A DNA stretch of 64,000 nucleotides from Mesorhizobium sp. 1M-11 (GTDB lineage Bacteria; Pseudomonadota; Alphaproteobacteria; Rhizobiales; Rhizobiaceae): NCBI RefSeq assembly GCF_001303895.1, contig NZ_LJSD01000014.1, positions 102,293-166,292 on the forward strand. Direction: 5' to 3'. Every line of letters begins with the position of its first letter. Position 1 is the first letter of the stretch. The notes under the pieces are model-generated. The model searched no databases, was not told the DNA's origin, and worked only from the letters and a program-made list of their open reading frames with translations. Shown piece after piece: positions 54,456 through 63,885 of this stretch. The translations under genes and the position numbers were made by a program.

Positions 54456-55463
54456 GTGCAGGTGGCATCGTATTTGGAGGCAATCTCGGATATTGAACCG
54501 CGTATGTTGAAGCCTCTGGCAAAAGACATTGTTGTCGACGCGCACAGCGGCCGCATAGAAGGCGCAAGCCTGCATGAGGCCATGGCCTTGCGCTCGCTGC
54601 GGCTTGCCATGCGGGTACTGCTGCCGCTGCGCCAGTTCGGCTTTTCGTATGTGGCGCGCGCCGTTCGCGCCTTGCTGCCAAGCAAGCGGCCGATGGTCTT
54701 TACGTTGACGTCCGGCGCATCGATGCGTGTTCCTTATTGCGACCCTTATTGGTCGATCCTGCTGTTGCCCGGTTATTCGTATGAGCGCTCGATGCTGACC
54801 CTGCTCGATGCGGTGCGCGATGTCGGCTACGGCTTCATCGATGGCGGGGCGAATTACGGTTACTGGTCAATTCTGGCGAGTGGCCCGCAGGCCGGCAGCA
54901 AGCCCACGGTGGCGATCGAGGCCGCCGCCGATACATTCCGTGTGTTGGAAGACAATCGCTTGCTCAATGGTGGCCGCTATACGGCATTGAACCGGGCAAT
55001 TGGTGCGATGAGCGGCGAACATGTGCGCATTTTCGGCGCAAAGCATGAAGCGCGCACCATCGTCGATCCCGCCGACGGCTCGCCCCCCATTCTCGAATGC
55101 GACACGATAAGCATCGACGATCTCGCTGCATTGCCGCTGTTTGCCGGGCTCGACAAATTCATCGTCAAGCTTGATGTCGAGGGTGTGGAGATAGCCGCGT
55201 TTTCCGGCGCGACGAGATTGCTCGGCGGCGATACCGTGTTTGTCTACGAGGATCATGGTTCCGATCTCGATCATGCCACCACGCGCCATGCGCTGGATAT
55301 GCTGAAGCTGCGCGTTTTCTGGCTGGGACATGGCCGGCGCCGCGAAATCACGGCGCCGGAGCAACTGGCGGATATCAAGAAATCACGGCGTTTCGGCTAC
55401 GATTTCATTGCTACACGCAGCCCATTCTGGATCGAACGGCTGGAAAGGCTGATCGCCGAATAG
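54456..55463 (+). CDS. FkbM-family methyltransferase
   Basis: This 335-aa SAM-dependent methyltransferase-like protein has DGGANYGYWSILASGP (SAM loop near residue 130) and KLDVEGVEIAAFSGATRLL, typical of FkbM O-methyltransferases acting on sugars or polyketides. GTG 54456 or GTG 54462 is the start; GGGGGG sits just before. No glycan gene is adjacent. It is convergent with the binding-protein gene. Confidence 0.83.
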   Translation: MQVASYLEAISDIEPRMLKPLAKDIVVDAHSGRIEGASLHEAMALRSLRLAMRVLLPLRQFGFSYVARAVRALLPSKRPMVFTLTSGASMRVPYCDPYWSILLLPGYSYERSMLTLLDAVRDVGYGFIDGGANYGYWSILASGPQAGSKPTVAIEAAADTFRVLEDNRLLNGGRYTALNRAIGAMSGEHVRIFGAKHEARTIVDPADGSPPILECDTISIDDLAALPLFAGLDKFIVKLDVEGVEIAAFSGATRLLGGDTVFVYEDHGSDLDHATTRHALDMLKLRVFWLGHGRRREITAPEQLADIKKSRRFGYDFIATRSPFWIERLERLIAE

Positions 55464-55502
55464 GGGCGGGCAGACGGTGCCTGGCCCGGCACTCCAACGG
55501 GT

Positions 55503-56591
55503 TTATTCCAGACCTTTGGCCCGGTTCCATGCCTTGGACCACATTTTCAGAGCTTTCTGATCGAGCGCCTTCGGCAGGTGAAAGCGCTTCTGCGCTTCGT
55601 CTGACGGATAGAGGTCTGGATCGGCGCGCAGCTTTTCATCGAGCATCGCGAGCGCCGCCTTGTTCGCCGTCGAAAAGCCGGTGTCCCTGGCGGCCGATGC
55701 GGCAATGTCCGGCCGCATCACGAAATCGATGAAGGCATGCGCGGCTTCCGGGTGCGGTGCGTCACTCGGTACCGCCAACACGTCGGCCCACATCAAATTG
55801 CCTTCCTTCGACAGTCGATAGGTGATCGAGAAAGGCCGTTTCGCTTCCTTGGCCCGAACGTCGGCGATGTGCATGTCGCCGGAGAAGCCAAGCGCCACGC
55901 AGGCATCGCCCTGGGCGAGATCGTTGATGTAGCTGGAGCTGTGGAATTTGCGCACATAGGGACGGATCTTGGCGATGACGTCCACAGCCTTCTGCAATTC
56001 GTCCGGATCGGTGGTATCCGGATCGAGGCCGAGATAGATCAGTGCAAGACCCAGAACCTGTTCGGCATCGTCGAGCATGGTGACGCCGCAAGGGGCGAAC
56101 TTGCCGACGATTTCCGGGTCGAAAAGCATGCGCAGCGAGTCGACCGGCGCGTCGGGCATGATGGCTTTGATCTTGTCGACGTTGTAGCCGACGCCGGTCG
56201 TTCCCCACATCCAGGGCACGCCGTGCGCGCTGCCCTTGTCGATCTCGTCGACACGCGCGACCACGGCCGGGTCGAGGTTGCCCAGATTGGAAAGCTTGCT
56301 CTTGTCGAGCGTTGCCCAGACGCCCACGGGCAGCTCGCGTTGCAGGTGCGGTGACAGGTTGATGGTGATGGCGTCGTAACCGGAACCTCCGGTGAGGATC
56401 TTGGTCTCGACCATGTCGTTGGAATCGAACAGGTCGTAAGTGACTTTGATGCCGGTCTCCTTCTCGAATTTGGCGATGGTGTCCGGTCCGAAATAGGATT
56501 CCCAGGAATAAAGGTGCAGCACCTTTTCCTCGGCGAGAGCCGAGGTCGCAAAAAGGCATGCCGCGGCAAGCGCGAGCCAATGTTTCATCAT
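55503..56591 (-). CDS. Periplasmic polyamine-binding protein (PotD/PotF-like)
   Basis: This 362-aa protein has a signal peptide (1-20, LALAAACLFATSALA) followed by the polyamine-binding fold VLHLYSWESYFGPDTIAKFEKETGIKV. Aromatic residues such as W30 and the GVPWMWGTTGVGYN loop fit putrescine or spermidine binding. No permease or ATPase gene is nearby, so it is an orphan component. It lies downstream of the agmatine genes, which suggests uptake or sensing of agmatine or putrescine. Confidence 0.9.
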   Translation of the reverse strand: MMKHWLALAAACLFATSALAEEKVLHLYSWESYFGPDTIAKFEKETGIKVTYDLFDSNDMVETKILTGGSGYDAITINLSPHLQRELPVGVWATLDKSKLSNLGNLDPAVVARVDEIDKGSAHGVPWMWGTTGVGYNVDKIKAIMPDAPVDSLRMLFDPEIVGKFAPCGVTMLDDAEQVLGLALIYLGLDPDTTDPDELQKAVDVIAKIRPYVRKFHSSSYINDLAQGDACVALGFSGDMHIADVRAKEAKRPFSITYRLSKEGNLMWADVLAVPSDAPHPEAAHAFIDFVMRPDIAASAARDTGFSTANKAALAMLDEKLRADPDLYPSDEAQKRFHLPKALDQKALKMWSKAWNRAKGLE

Positions 56592-56600
56592 TTCCTCCCT

Positions 56601-56704
56601 TGGAGCAATTCCAGGAAAAGTGCGTAGAGGTTTTCCGCCCGGAATTGCGTGAAAACAAAGAGTTAGAGCATTTTCGCGTTTCCGTAAAAAACGGAAACGC
56701 TCTG
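56601..56704. repeat. Dispersed intergenic repeat, family B copy 7 (reverse)
   Basis: GGAGCAATTCCAGGAAAAGTGCG..CCGGAATTGCGTGAAAACAAAG, AGTTAGAGCA, then CGTTTCCG/CGGAAACGCTCT. It lies between aguB and the binding-protein gene and may uncouple them. Confidence 0.85.
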
Positions 56705-56801
56705 GTACGCCCCCGGATCGTTGCCGGAGCTTTCAATCGGAGCGTCGCGTGAGCCTTGTGGCGCTCCGACAGTTTTCAGCGGCGGCTCTTCAGGCCGTGC
56801 A

Positions 56802-57692
56802 CTAGGCCGCCTCCCTGGCGAGCAGGCGCTCCGGTGTCGGCTCCAGAAGCGCGCCGTAGAGATCGGGCCGCCGGTCGCGGAATACGCCCCAACTGCGCCG
56901 GGCCGCGGCGATCTCGTCGAGGTCGAGAGCAGCCGTGATCACGCTGTCGGAGACACGGTCGGCTTCGGCGAGCTTGGCTCCGGTATGGTCCGTGATGAAG
57001 GACGAGCCGTAGAACACCACTTCGCTTGTTTCACCCCTTTCCACGCCGATCCGGTTGGCGGCAATAACCGGAGTGAGGTTGGCACCGGCATGGCCCTGCA
57101 TGACGCGTTGCCAATGGTCCTTCGAATCCCAGCCGGGATAGGAAGGCTCCGAGCCTATGGCAGTCGGGTAGATCAGCACCTCGGCGCCCATCAGCACCAT
57201 GGCGCGGGCTGCTTCGGGGAACCACTGGTCCCAGCATATCCCTGCGCCGATCTTACCGGCAGCGGTTTCGAAGACCCTGAAGCCGGTATCGCCATCATTG
57301 AAGTAGAGCTTTTCCGAATAGCCGGGGCTGTTTGGAATGTGGCTCTTTCGGTAGTGGCCGAGCACCTTGCCGTCGGCGTCGATCATCACCAGTGTGTTGA
57401 ACAATCCTGAACCGTCGCGCTCGAACAGGGATACCGGCAGGACGGTACCTGTCTCGCGCGCCAGCGCTGCCATGCGGGCAACAGTCGGATGCCCTTCAAG
57501 CGGGCGCGCGCGGATATTGTGGCGTCTGTCCTCATCCATGCAGAAATAGACGCCTTCGAACAGTTCCTGCAGCACGACGAGCTGGGCGCCGCGCCGGGAG
57601 GCTTCGCGGACCTGATGTTCGAGCTTGTCGAGATTGGCTTCGATCTCGTCGGTGCAGGAAATCTGGACAGCAGCGGCAATCAACTGGCGCAT
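56802..57692 (-). CDS. aguB: N-carbamoylputrescine amidase
   Basis: Hydrolyses N-carbamoylputrescine to putrescine, CO2 and ammonia. Nitrilase fold with the Glu-Lys-Cys triad: E in VLQELFEG, K in HYRKSHIPN and C in GAGICWDQWFPE. It is 296 aa and close to plant and Pseudomonas AguB (YFNDGDTGF, IGSEPSYPGWDSKDHWQ). It starts eight bases after aguA1, in an operon with the two deiminases. Confidence 0.93.
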   Translation of the reverse strand: MRQLIAAAVQISCTDEIEANLDKLEHQVREASRRGAQLVVLQELFEGVYFCMDEDRRHNIRARPLEGHPTVARMAALARETGTVLPVSLFERDGSGLFNTLVMIDADGKVLGHYRKSHIPNSPGYSEKLYFNDGDTGFRVFETAAGKIGAGICWDQWFPEAARAMVLMGAEVLIYPTAIGSEPSYPGWDSKDHWQRVMQGHAGANLTPVIAANRIGVERGETSEVVFYGSSFITDHTGAKLAEADRVSDSVITAALDLDEIAAARRSWGVFRDRRPDLYGALLEPTPERLLAREAA

Positions 57693-57700
57693 GGTTCACC

Positions 57701-58798
57701 TCACAAAGGTTGTTGTTGGGTGACGCAGTGGATGCCGCCACCATTCTCGTAGATGCGGTCCATATCGAGCTGGACGATGCGACGGTCCGGGTGCAGCCGC
57801 CCAAGCGTTTCCCTGGCCAGAGCATCGGCTTTCTTGTCACCGAACTGCGGCGTATAGAGCGCGCCGTTGCCGACATAATAATTCGCATAGCTGGTCAGGA
57901 AATCGTCGCTTTTGGAACGCGCGTTCGTGGCGGAAGGAACGGAGACCACCTCGAATTTGCGTCCGCGTGCGTCCTTGGCTTTGGCCAGGATGGCAAGCGC
58001 TTCTTCGTGTGCCCGGCCCCATTCGGACGTATCGCCCGGCCAACTGCTGGCGATAAGCAGGCCTGGTTTCACGAAGCGGATGGAGCCGTCGACATGACCG
58101 TCGGTGATGTCTCTGCCGCGCACGCCTGGAACCCAGATCACGGCCTCGACGCCGAGCGCGGTCCTGAGGTGTTGCTCGATCTCGGCGCGGCTCAGCCCGG
58201 GATTGCGGTTGTCGTTGACCCAGCAGCTCTCGGCGAGCAGCAAGGTGCCGTCGCCGTCATATTCGATGCCGCCGCCTTCGCCCCGAAGTGGAGAGACATG
58301 GCGAATGGCTCCGACATGTCTGGCGACATTGGAAGCGATGTCTGCATCGCGCGGATGCGCCTGCTTGTTGCCCCAGCCGTTGAAGCGGAAGTCGACCGCA
58401 GCCATCGCACCGTCCGCGGAGCGCACGAATACCGGCCCGGAATCGCGCATCCACATGTCGTCGGTTGCGATGTCGACGAGTTCGACATCTGGACCACAGA
58501 GCTCCGCCGCAATGGCGTGATGTTCCGCGGCCGCCGCCATGGCCACCGGCTCGTTCTCGGCGATCGCCGCCGCCAGCCGGCCCAGTGTCTCCTGGACGCT
58601 TTCGTAGTACGCACCCGGCCCGCCATAAACGGCCGGTGTGCTCGGCCAGGCCATCCAGGTCCTGGCATGCGGTGCGGTCTCGGAAGGAACGGCCGCCTTC
58701 CAGTCGTTCGCCTGTGCCGACTTGATCGAGATCTCAGACATGAGCGTCCATCCTGCCGCTGCCATGATAACGTGACGACGTGTCCATGATGTCCTCAT
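57701..58798 (-). CDS. aguA: Agmatine deiminase paralogue with export signal
   Basis: Converts agmatine to N-carbamoylputrescine. Catalytic parts are complete: DDMWMRDSGPV, TDGHVDG and nucleophile C358 in GGGIHCVTQQQP. Residues 1-31 read TRRHVIMAAAGW... ending in AQA, a twin-arginine-like signal, so this copy may act in the periplasm. If translation began at ATG 58741 the signal would be lost; AGGA lies before that site. It lies between the cytoplasmic paralogue and aguB. Confidence 0.87.
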   Translation of the reverse strand: MRTSWTRRHVIMAAAGWTLMSEISIKSAQANDWKAAVPSETAPHARTWMAWPSTPAVYGGPGAYYESVQETLGRLAAAIAENEPVAMAAAAEHHAIAAELCGPDVELVDIATDDMWMRDSGPVFVRSADGAMAAVDFRFNGWGNKQAHPRDADIASNVARHVGAIRHVSPLRGEGGGIEYDGDGTLLLAESCWVNDNRNPGLSRAEIEQHLRTALGVEAVIWVPGVRGRDITDGHVDGSIRFVKPGLLIASSWPGDTSEWGRAHEEALAILAKAKDARGRKFEVVSVPSATNARSKSDDFLTSYANYYVGNGALYTPQFGDKKADALARETLGRLHPDRRIVQLDMDRIYENGGGIHCVTQQQPL

Positions 58799-58809
58799 TC
58801 GGCAGCCCG

Positions 58810-59832
58810 CTACCGCGGCTGTTCTTGCGTGATGCAATGGATGGCGCCGCCCGCCGGCACCACGGCTCCGACATCGACCGTGACGATGCGCCGATCCGGG
58901 AAGGCGCGCGCGACGGCCGCCTTGGCCTCCTCGCCCGAGGGCTGACCGAAGGTCGGCATGACCACGCCACCATTGGCGAGCGCGAAATTGATGTAGGAGC
59001 GTGCAAACACTTCGCTGGTCGCTTCGACATCGTAGGCTTCGGGGATGAGGATCACTTCGAAGCTGCGTCCCCGAGCGTCGGTCTGGCTGCGCAAGGCCGC
59101 AAGGTTGTCGGCAAGGACGCGTCCGTGCAGGTCCGATGGATCGGGATTGTATTCGAACATCACCGTGCCGGGGCACACGAAGCAGCACATACCGTCGACA
59201 TGGCCGTCCGTTTCGAGATCCAGCGGGTCGCCAGGCAGCCATACGACCTTTTCGAGGCCAAGCATGCGTAGCAGTTCTTTTTCCACCCATGCCTTCGACA
59301 AGCCGGGATTGCGGTTGGAATGGAGCAGGCTGGTTTCGGTCGCGATCAGCGTTCCTTCGCCGTCGGTCGTCAGCGAACCGCCTTCGCAATGGAGGAAGGA
59401 GCGCAGGGCGAGCGCGTTCTCCCTGTTGAGCAACCTCTCGGCAAGCGCGTTGTCCTGGTCATAGGGCTCGTGCTTGCGGCCCCAGGCGTTGAAACGCCAC
59501 GACACGCCGGCGAGGCCGCCATCGGCGAGTTTGAGGAAGGTCGGGCCGGAATCGCGAATCCAGCAATCGTCGATCGGGATCTCGACGACATCGATGCCGC
59601 TTCCAAGCATGGCCCGGGCACCCCCGGCGTGATCGGGATGAGCCACCATGCTGACCGGCTCGAATTGTGCGATGGCGTGGGCGACGGCTGCATAGGCCTG
59701 CTGCATGGCAGGCAGAGTGGCGCCATACATGTCCTGGCGGTGAGGCCATGCCATCCATGTCTTCGCATGAGGCTCGAATTCGGCAGGTCGACGAAATTTC
59801 AACTGCTGCGCCGGCCACTCGATGGCATTCAT
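58810..59832 (-). CDS. aguA: Agmatine deiminase, cytoplasmic paralogue
   Basis: Same reaction as the neighbouring copy; no signal peptide. Motifs DDCWIRDSGPT, TDGHVDGMCCF and C333 in GGAIHCITQEQP are intact. It is 340 aa. ATG 59832 follows GGAGAG by six bases; ATG 59850 is less likely. It is the first gene of the operon aguA-aguA-aguB and divergent from a LysR regulator. Identity with the other copy is low by eye, so the duplication is old. Confidence 0.92.
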   Translation of the reverse strand: MNAIEWPAQQLKFRRPAEFEPHAKTWMAWPHRQDMYGATLPAMQQAYAAVAHAIAQFEPVSMVAHPDHAGGARAMLGSGIDVVEIPIDDCWIRDSGPTFLKLADGGLAGVSWRFNAWGRKHEPYDQDNALAERLLNRENALALRSFLHCEGGSLTTDGEGTLIATETSLLHSNRNPGLSKAWVEKELLRMLGLEKVVWLPGDPLDLETDGHVDGMCCFVCPGTVMFEYNPDPSDLHGRVLADNLAALRSQTDARGRSFEVILIPEAYDVEATSEVFARSYINFALANGGVVMPTFGQPSGEEAKAAVARAFPDRRIVTVDVGAVVPAGGAIHCITQEQPR

Positions 59833-59929
59833 CGAAAACTCTCCATTCATGTACAGTGCTCATTGTTAAGCTGAAGAACAGCCCATACAACTGAGAAGGA
59901 TTCCTGTTGTCATTGAATGGAATTCATGA

Positions 59930-60805
59930 ATGGCAAGGTTCCGGCATATTCCTCCGACGCAATTCCTGAAGGGGTTCGAGGCGGCCGCGCGGTTCGAAAG
60001 CTTCAGCCGTGCAGCCGAGGATCTGGGTCTCACCCAATCGGCCATCAGCCACCAGATGCGGCTGCTCGAAGGCCATATCGGTCAACCGTTGTTCCTGCGT
60101 ATCGGCCGCGAGGTGCGGTTGACGGATGCGGGGCGCGACTATCAGCGCACCGTACGCCAGTGCCTGGAACTCATGGAGGAAGGCTATCGGCGTCTGGAAC
60201 CCTATCGTAAGCCCGGCAGCGTCGTGATCTATGCGCCACGTGATTTCAGCCGACGCTGGTTGCTGCATCGCCTTCCTTCGCTGCAAGCGGCCGTGCCGGC
60301 CTGCGAACCCTGGCTCGACACAAGCGGGGCGGCGATCGATTTCCAGACGATGGAGATCGACCTGGCAATCATCCATGCCGAAGCGCCGCCCGAGGGATGC
60401 GAGAGCCTGCTGATCGCAAAGGATGTCCTGTCGCCGGTCGCAACTGCGACGTTGGCGAGGGCTCTGGACAATCCCGCCGACCTGCTCGGTGTTCCTCTCA
60501 TTCATGACGAGCGTCCCGTCGGTTGGGCCGATTGGCTGCGGAGTACCGGCATCGAGGCGAATGGCAGCTGGCACGGAAGCAATTTCAGCGACAGCGATCT
60601 TGCGCTTGCCGCGGCTGAGCTCGGTCAGGGCGTGGCGCTGGGTAGCCTGCCGCTGGTCGAGGCGGCCATAGCAGCACGGTCTCTCGTACTCCCCTATGAC
60701 CACACCCTTGAAACGGGCCGCGCGTGGTATGCCATATCCACGCAGGATCGGCTCAAGGATGCCGATGTTCAGGGGGCGTGGGATTGGTTGGGTGAGCAGA
60801 GCTAG
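59930..60805 (+). CDS. LysR-type regulator of the agmatine cluster
   Basis: This 291-aa GcvA/AmpR-like LysR protein has HTH FESFSRAAEDLGLTQSAISHQMRLLEGHIG. It is divergent from the agmatine deiminase genes; the 97-base gap has TGTT-N9-AACA (59864-59880), a LysR-like inverted repeat. Likely inducer is agmatine or N-carbamoylputrescine (inference). Ribosome site is weak at ATG 59930. Confidence 0.88.
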   Translation: MARFRHIPPTQFLKGFEAAARFESFSRAAEDLGLTQSAISHQMRLLEGHIGQPLFLRIGREVRLTDAGRDYQRTVRQCLELMEEGYRRLEPYRKPGSVVIYAPRDFSRRWLLHRLPSLQAAVPACEPWLDTSGAAIDFQTMEIDLAIIHAEAPPEGCESLLIAKDVLSPVATATLARALDNPADLLGVPLIHDERPVGWADWLRSTGIEANGSWHGSNFSDSDLALAAAELGQGVALGSLPLVEAAIAARSLVLPYDHTLETGRAWYAISTQDRLKDADVQGAWDWLGEQS

Positions 60806-60853
60806 TTTGGAACAGACCGACGTCCCATGGCCGCATATTGTCCAGGCCGAATG

Positions 60854-61521
60854 TCAGCGCCCTAATTCTCGCAGCCACTTCTCGAAAGTTGGCGTCGGCG
60901 ACGGATCGGTCTGGATGGTTGGGGGCTGGGCGCTGCTGGCCGCTTTGCGGACTTCGCTTGGGCTCAGCCCGAATTCGTGTATGAACGCACGCGTGAAATT
61001 CGCCGCGACGTCAAAACCAGCCCCTTCGGCAATGTCCAATATGCGTTGGTTGTTGGTCGTATCGCTGAGCGCTGCATAGGCATCCTGCAGGCGCTTTCTG
61101 CGAATGTAGTTGAGAACGCCGCCGCTCGCCTCGAACAGTTGATAGAGGCGAGTGCGGGAAATGCCCATGGCGCGCGAGATGCTGTCGGGATTGAGATTTG
61201 GTGCACCAAGGTTGCTGTGGATATAGCGGTGTACCCGTTCCATTGCGCTCAATGTCAGTGGATTGACCCCGTTTCGGGCATTGGCCGCTGCATCCGTCAC
61301 GCAGGTGACGAGCATGTCTCTTATCGTGTGCACGATCTTTGGCAGATCGTTGGCCACCAGCGCTGGCAGTCTTGTTTCGACGCTGCTGATATAATCGATC
61401 AAAAGTGTTGCGTAGTTGCCCGAGAGGACTGAATTGTTGGCCGCAACCAGCATGCCCGCCTGATCGCCGAAGAGATCGTATGGCATGTAGAGCAGGGTCA
61501 CCTCGCTTTCCGTGGCTCGCC
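60854..61521 (-). pseudogene. AraC-family regulator, 5' end cut off by IS21-family element
   Basis: About 222 codons remain: part of the N-terminal sensor region (LLYMPYDLFGDQAGM) and the full AraC HTH (NPDSISRAMGISRTRLYQLFEASGGVLNYIRRKRLQDAYAALSD, given here as family match). Intact relatives are about 320 aa, so some 100 residues are missing. The frame runs on into the insertion-sequence end at 61522 and would start there with unrelated residues. The lost part should lie beyond the right end of the window. Confidence 0.85.
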
Positions 61522-61657
61522 TGTCAATCGGCCTGGAATGGGGACCCTGGATCGGCGCGCAAAAGGGACCCCTGTAGGGCACCACGGTTAGCGCTCGCCG
61601 GGCGAAGCTGGTCTGGGTTGCGCAGGCCGGCGAGCGCGGATCGGCGTTATGGGGTGA

Positions 61658-62386
61658 TCAGGCGCGGTTCTTGAATCGCCAGGATTCGTTTCCGGTCTCG
61701 ATGATCTCGCAGTGATGGGTGAGCCGGTCGAGCAGCGCCGTCGTCATCTTGGCGTCGCCGAAGACAGCGGGCCATTCGCCGAACGCCAGATTGGTGGTGA
61801 CGATGATCGAGGTGCGCTCGTAGAGCCTGCTGATCAGGTGGAAGAGCAACTGCCCGCCGGCTTGCGCGAAGGGCAGATAGCCGAGTTCGTCGAGGACGAC
61901 GAAGTCCAATCGGGTCAGGTAGTCAGCGATACGGCCCTGCTTGCCACCGCGGTGCTCGGTCTCGAGCCGGTTGACGAGATCAACGACATTGAAGAAGCGA
62001 CCGCGCGTCCCGTTGCGGATGAGGGATCGGGCAAGGGCAATCGCCAGATGTGACTTGCCGGTTCCGGTGCCGCCGATGAGAACGGCGTTACGCTGGTCGG
62101 CGACGAAGGTGCCGTTGGCAAGGTCCCTGACCAGCACCTCGTTGACCGGCGTGCCGTCGAAGTCGAACTCCTCGATGTCCTTGGCGATCGGCAGCTTTGC
62201 GACGGTGAGCTGGTATTTGATGGAGCGCGCCTGCTTCTCGGCGATCTCGGCCGACAGCAGATCGCCGACGATCCTCGGCGGCTCGTGCTGGCGCTTGATG
62301 CCGGTCGCCATAACCTCGTCATAGGCACTGCGCATGCCGTAGAGCTTCAACGTTCCCATCAGATCCAGAACCTGCGTGCGTTCCAT
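61658..62386 (-). CDS. istB: IS21 helper ATPase IstB
   Basis: AAA+ ATPase that selects the target and stimulates the IstA transposase. Walker A GGTGTGKS at residues 105-112 and Walker [13 protein letters not shown] with D166; DnaC/DnaA-like core. It is 242 aa, full length. The ATG overlaps the istA stop as TGATG, giving coupled translation. No break or frameshift is visible, so the element may be active. Confidence 0.95.
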   Translation of the reverse strand: MERTQVLDLMGTLKLYGMRSAYDEVMATGIKRQHEPPRIVGDLLSAEIAEKQARSIKYQLTVAKLPIAKDIEEFDFDGTPVNEVLVRDLANGTFVADQRNAVLIGGTGTGKSHLAIALARSLIRNGTRGRFFNVVDLVNRLETEHRGGKQGRIADYLTRLDFVVLDELGYLPFAQAGGQLLFHLISRLYERTSIIVTTNLAFGEWPAVFGDAKMTTALLDRLTHHCEIIETGNESWRFKNRA

Positions 62387-63885
62387 CAGCTTGCCCTCCT
62401 GAGGCTGTCGTAGCGGGCACAGTCGGCCTGCGGCTCATGGCGCAGGCGAAGAGCGTCCGGGGTGAGAATGGTGATGGCTGGCGCCGGATCGCGCCGCCGC
62501 GCCAGAATGTTGATGATGACAGCTGACGAGCAGACGTTCTGGTCGAGCGCCTCTTGGCAGGCGGCCTCCACGGCATCGATCCCGTCGGTCAACACCGCAG
62601 CCAGGATCGCCACCATCTGGCGATCACCGTCATCCGAGGACTTCAGTCGGCGCCGGGTCCGCTCCATCGCCGAGGGCAGAACCCAGTCCTGGAACGGCGC
62701 GCCATTGCGCAATGCGCCGGGCTTGCGGGCGAGCACGGGGACATAGTGCCAGGGATCGTAAATGGTCTCACCGCGCCCGAACGAACGGGCGTGTTCGGCG
62801 ACGACAACGCCATCCTGCCGGATGACGATCCTGCTGGCATAGGCCTGGATCTCGACCGGTCGGCCCACGGCAGTCGACAGCACCGAGTATTTGTTGTTGT
62901 CGAAGCGCACCGTGCAGGTCTTCGATACCGAGGCGGGGACCGTGTGGAAGCCGTCGAAGGGGCCGCGATACTCGACAAGTTTGCCGCGCTCCTCCTCGAA
63001 CACCTCCCAGATCGTGCGCTCCGGCTGATCGATATGACGGTGCGTCTTGGTGTAGGCGATGCATTTGTCGAGCAGCCAGGCGTTGAGTTCCTCATAGGAT
63101 TTGAAGCGCAGCCGCGGCGTGAAGAAGCGCTCGCGCACCAGCCCGACCTGGTTCTCGACTTGACCCTTCTCCCAGCCCGACGCCGGCGTGCAGGCGACCG
63201 GCTGCACCAGATAATGGCTGCACATCTGCAGGAAGCGGCGATTGTATTGCCGGTCCTTGCCGACGAATACCGTCTCAACCGCCGTCTTCATGTTGTCGTA
63301 GATGCCGCGCGTGCAGGTGCCGCCAAAGAAGGCGAAGGCCCGGTCGTGCGCGTCGAACACCATCTCCTGCGTCTCGCGCGGATAGGCTCTGACGAACATC
63401 ATGCGGCTGTGGCAAAGCCGGACATGGGCAACCTTCACGGTCACAGTCACGCCATTGATGAGGACGATCTCGTGGCTCCAGTCGAACTGGTAGGCTTCAC
63501 CCGGCGCGAAGAACAACGGCACATAGGCTTCCGCCGTCGCTGATCCCTGCGCCTTCGCCCAGCTCTTGGCGTATCGGCGAACCGCGTCGTAGCTGCCGTC
63601 GTATCCGAGACCGCGGAGCTCCTCAAAGATTCGGATCAGCGTTAGCCGCTCGCGCCCCGCCTTGCCGTGATTGCCACCTAAAAGCCCGTCGAGCTGATCC
63701 TGCCAGGGGCCGATCTTTGGCATCGGCTGATGCTCACGCTCGTAACGGAACTCCGTCGCGTTCGACCGCAGCACCTTCCGGACAACCTTCCGCGATATCC
63801 TCAACTCGCGGCAGATCTCCTTGATCGACTTCCCCTGGACCAGCGAAAGCCGACGTATCTTCGCAATCGTCTCCACAACCAACAT
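62386..63885 (-). CDS. istA: IS21 transposase IstA
   Basis: DDE transposase of 499 aa. N-terminal HTH ([21 protein letters not shown]), then the catalytic domain with D in YQFDWSHE, D in [10 protein letters not shown] and E in [17 protein letters not shown], and a C-terminal DNA-binding part. ATG 63885 gives the usual [13 protein letters not shown] start; TTG 63927 is an in-frame option. Intact reading frame. Confidence 0.93.
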   Translation of the reverse strand: MLVVETIAKIRRLSLVQGKSIKEICRELRISRKVVRKVLRSNATEFRYEREHQPMPKIGPWQDQLDGLLGGNHGKAGRERLTLIRIFEELRGLGYDGSYDAVRRYAKSWAKAQGSATAEAYVPLFFAPGEAYQFDWSHEIVLINGVTVTVKVAHVRLCHSRMMFVRAYPRETQEMVFDAHDRAFAFFGGTCTRGIYDNMKTAVETVFVGKDRQYNRRFLQMCSHYLVQPVACTPASGWEKGQVENQVGLVRERFFTPRLRFKSYEELNAWLLDKCIAYTKTHRHIDQPERTIWEVFEEERGKLVEYRGPFDGFHTVPASVSKTCTVRFDNNKYSVLSTAVGRPVEIQAYASRIVIRQDGVVVAEHARSFGRGETIYDPWHYVPVLARKPGALRNGAPFQDWVLPSAMERTRRRLKSSDDGDRQMVAILAAVLTDGIDAVEAACQEALDQNVCSSAVIINILARRRDPAPAITILTPDALRLRHEPQADCARYDSLRRAS

